64,000 nucleotides of DNA from Solitalea canadensis DSM 3403 (GTDB lineage Bacteria; Bacteroidota; Bacteroidia; Sphingobacteriales; Sphingobacteriaceae): NCBI RefSeq assembly GCF_000242635.2, contig NC_017770.1, positions 4,848,669-4,912,668 on the forward strand. Reading direction: 5' to 3'. Within the stretch, counting starts at the first letter, position 1. Each line of letters starts with the position of its first letter. Below the pieces are notes generated by a model that worked only from the letters and a program-made list of their open reading frames with translations, was not told the DNA's origin and did not search any database. Positions 63,777 through 64,000 of this stretch are shown piece after piece. A program made the translations under genes and the position numbers.

Positions 63777-64000
63777 AAAATTCTATCGGTTTAGGGTAAA
63801 AATATCAATATTAGTTCATAGTTCATAGATCATGGATCATGGATTTGGTTGATAGTCCATAGTCAATAGTCAATAGTCAATAGTCCATAGTCCATGGTTT
63901 CTTGTATAATTGAAATAAAGGTTGAATAAAAAATATGCAAAGGCTCCTGGTTCATGACTGTCGACTCAAGACTGTTAACACGGTTTCTTGTAAAATTGAA
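63777..64000. repeat. Intergenic stretch with heptamer tandem repeats and a 19-base direct repeat
   Basis: Four heptamers close to AGTTCAT (63813-63840) and six of AGTCCAT/AGTCAAT (63854-63895) run in tandem, with one 13-base break. Just after, GGTTTCTTGTATAATTGAA (63896-63914) recurs with one change at 63982-64000 at the window edge. No gene is visible in these 224 bases. Such AGTCCAT-like tracts are typical intergenic repeats of Sphingobacteriia and prone to slippage. Confidence 0.75.

Overview
The window comes from a chromosome of the Bacteroidota, most likely class Sphingobacteriia (Sphingobacteriaceae or Solitalea-like; genus not determined). The evidence is low GC, promoters of the Bacteroidota type (TTTG, then TAnnTTTG), few Shine-Dalgarno sites, and families typical of the phylum: DUF2911, DUF6249, Bacteroidota AMP nucleosidase, OmpA with thrombospondin-3 repeats, TonB-type receptors, paired DUF6443/Rhs proteins and an EF-G2 paralogue. 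Most of the window is ordinary core and accessory genome, densely packed, with clear hairpin terminators.

Layout. 1-10 kb (mainly minus strand): truncated AI-2E-family permease, OmpA porin, a REC / NtrC-type regulator / membrane histidine kinase cluster, AMP nucleosidase, a small outer-membrane barrel, enoyl-CoA hydratase and a stand-alone B12-binding mutase subunit. 10-18.6 kb: glnS, a MenI/YdiI-like thioesterase, an ECF sigma factor with a putative membrane anti-sigma partner and lipoprotein, a DUF2911 protein and an S9 peptidase. 18.8-31.2 kb: an accessory Rhs-type polymorphic-toxin locus (Skp-like protein, lipoprotein, two giant secreted proteins, small lipoprotein) ending in a decayed RadC relic. 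31.3-45 kb: OmpA-like lipoprotein, LytS / acidic protein / LytTR operon, an RND efflux operon, a TonB-type receptor. 46-54.6 kb: the interrupted tRNA locus, a RING/TerD-like protein, CsbD-like protein, ClpS, S41 protease, and a GTPase-degenerate EF-G2. 54.6-64 kb: NlpC/P60 hydrolase, pyruvate dehydrogenase E1 alpha and E2, a SLATT/DUF4231-like membrane protein, a YefM-YoeB toxin-antitoxin pair, an ALDH7-type dehydrogenase and a heptamer tandem repeat.

The most unusual object is at 46946-47148. A complete tRNA-Trp(CCA) cloverleaf is split in the 5' strand of its anticodon stem by a 130-nt insertion. By hand folding, the insertion forms a long arm of about 29 base pairs that ends in a second tRNA-like head: a 7-bp acceptor-like helix stacked on a perfect T-arm, plus a 7-bp hairpin, with no D-arm. 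It lies about 80 nt upstream of a 743-residue protein with a Cys/His cluster and a TerD-like C-terminal part, which I believe belongs to the MXAN_6230/SCO0854 family. I read this as a candidate RNA-protein stress or RNA-repair module; only the sequence and the foldability are seen directly.

Several starts were moved to internal ATG codons where the longest frame began at TTG or GTG. No CRISPR array, rRNA, intact insertion sequence or replication origin was seen.
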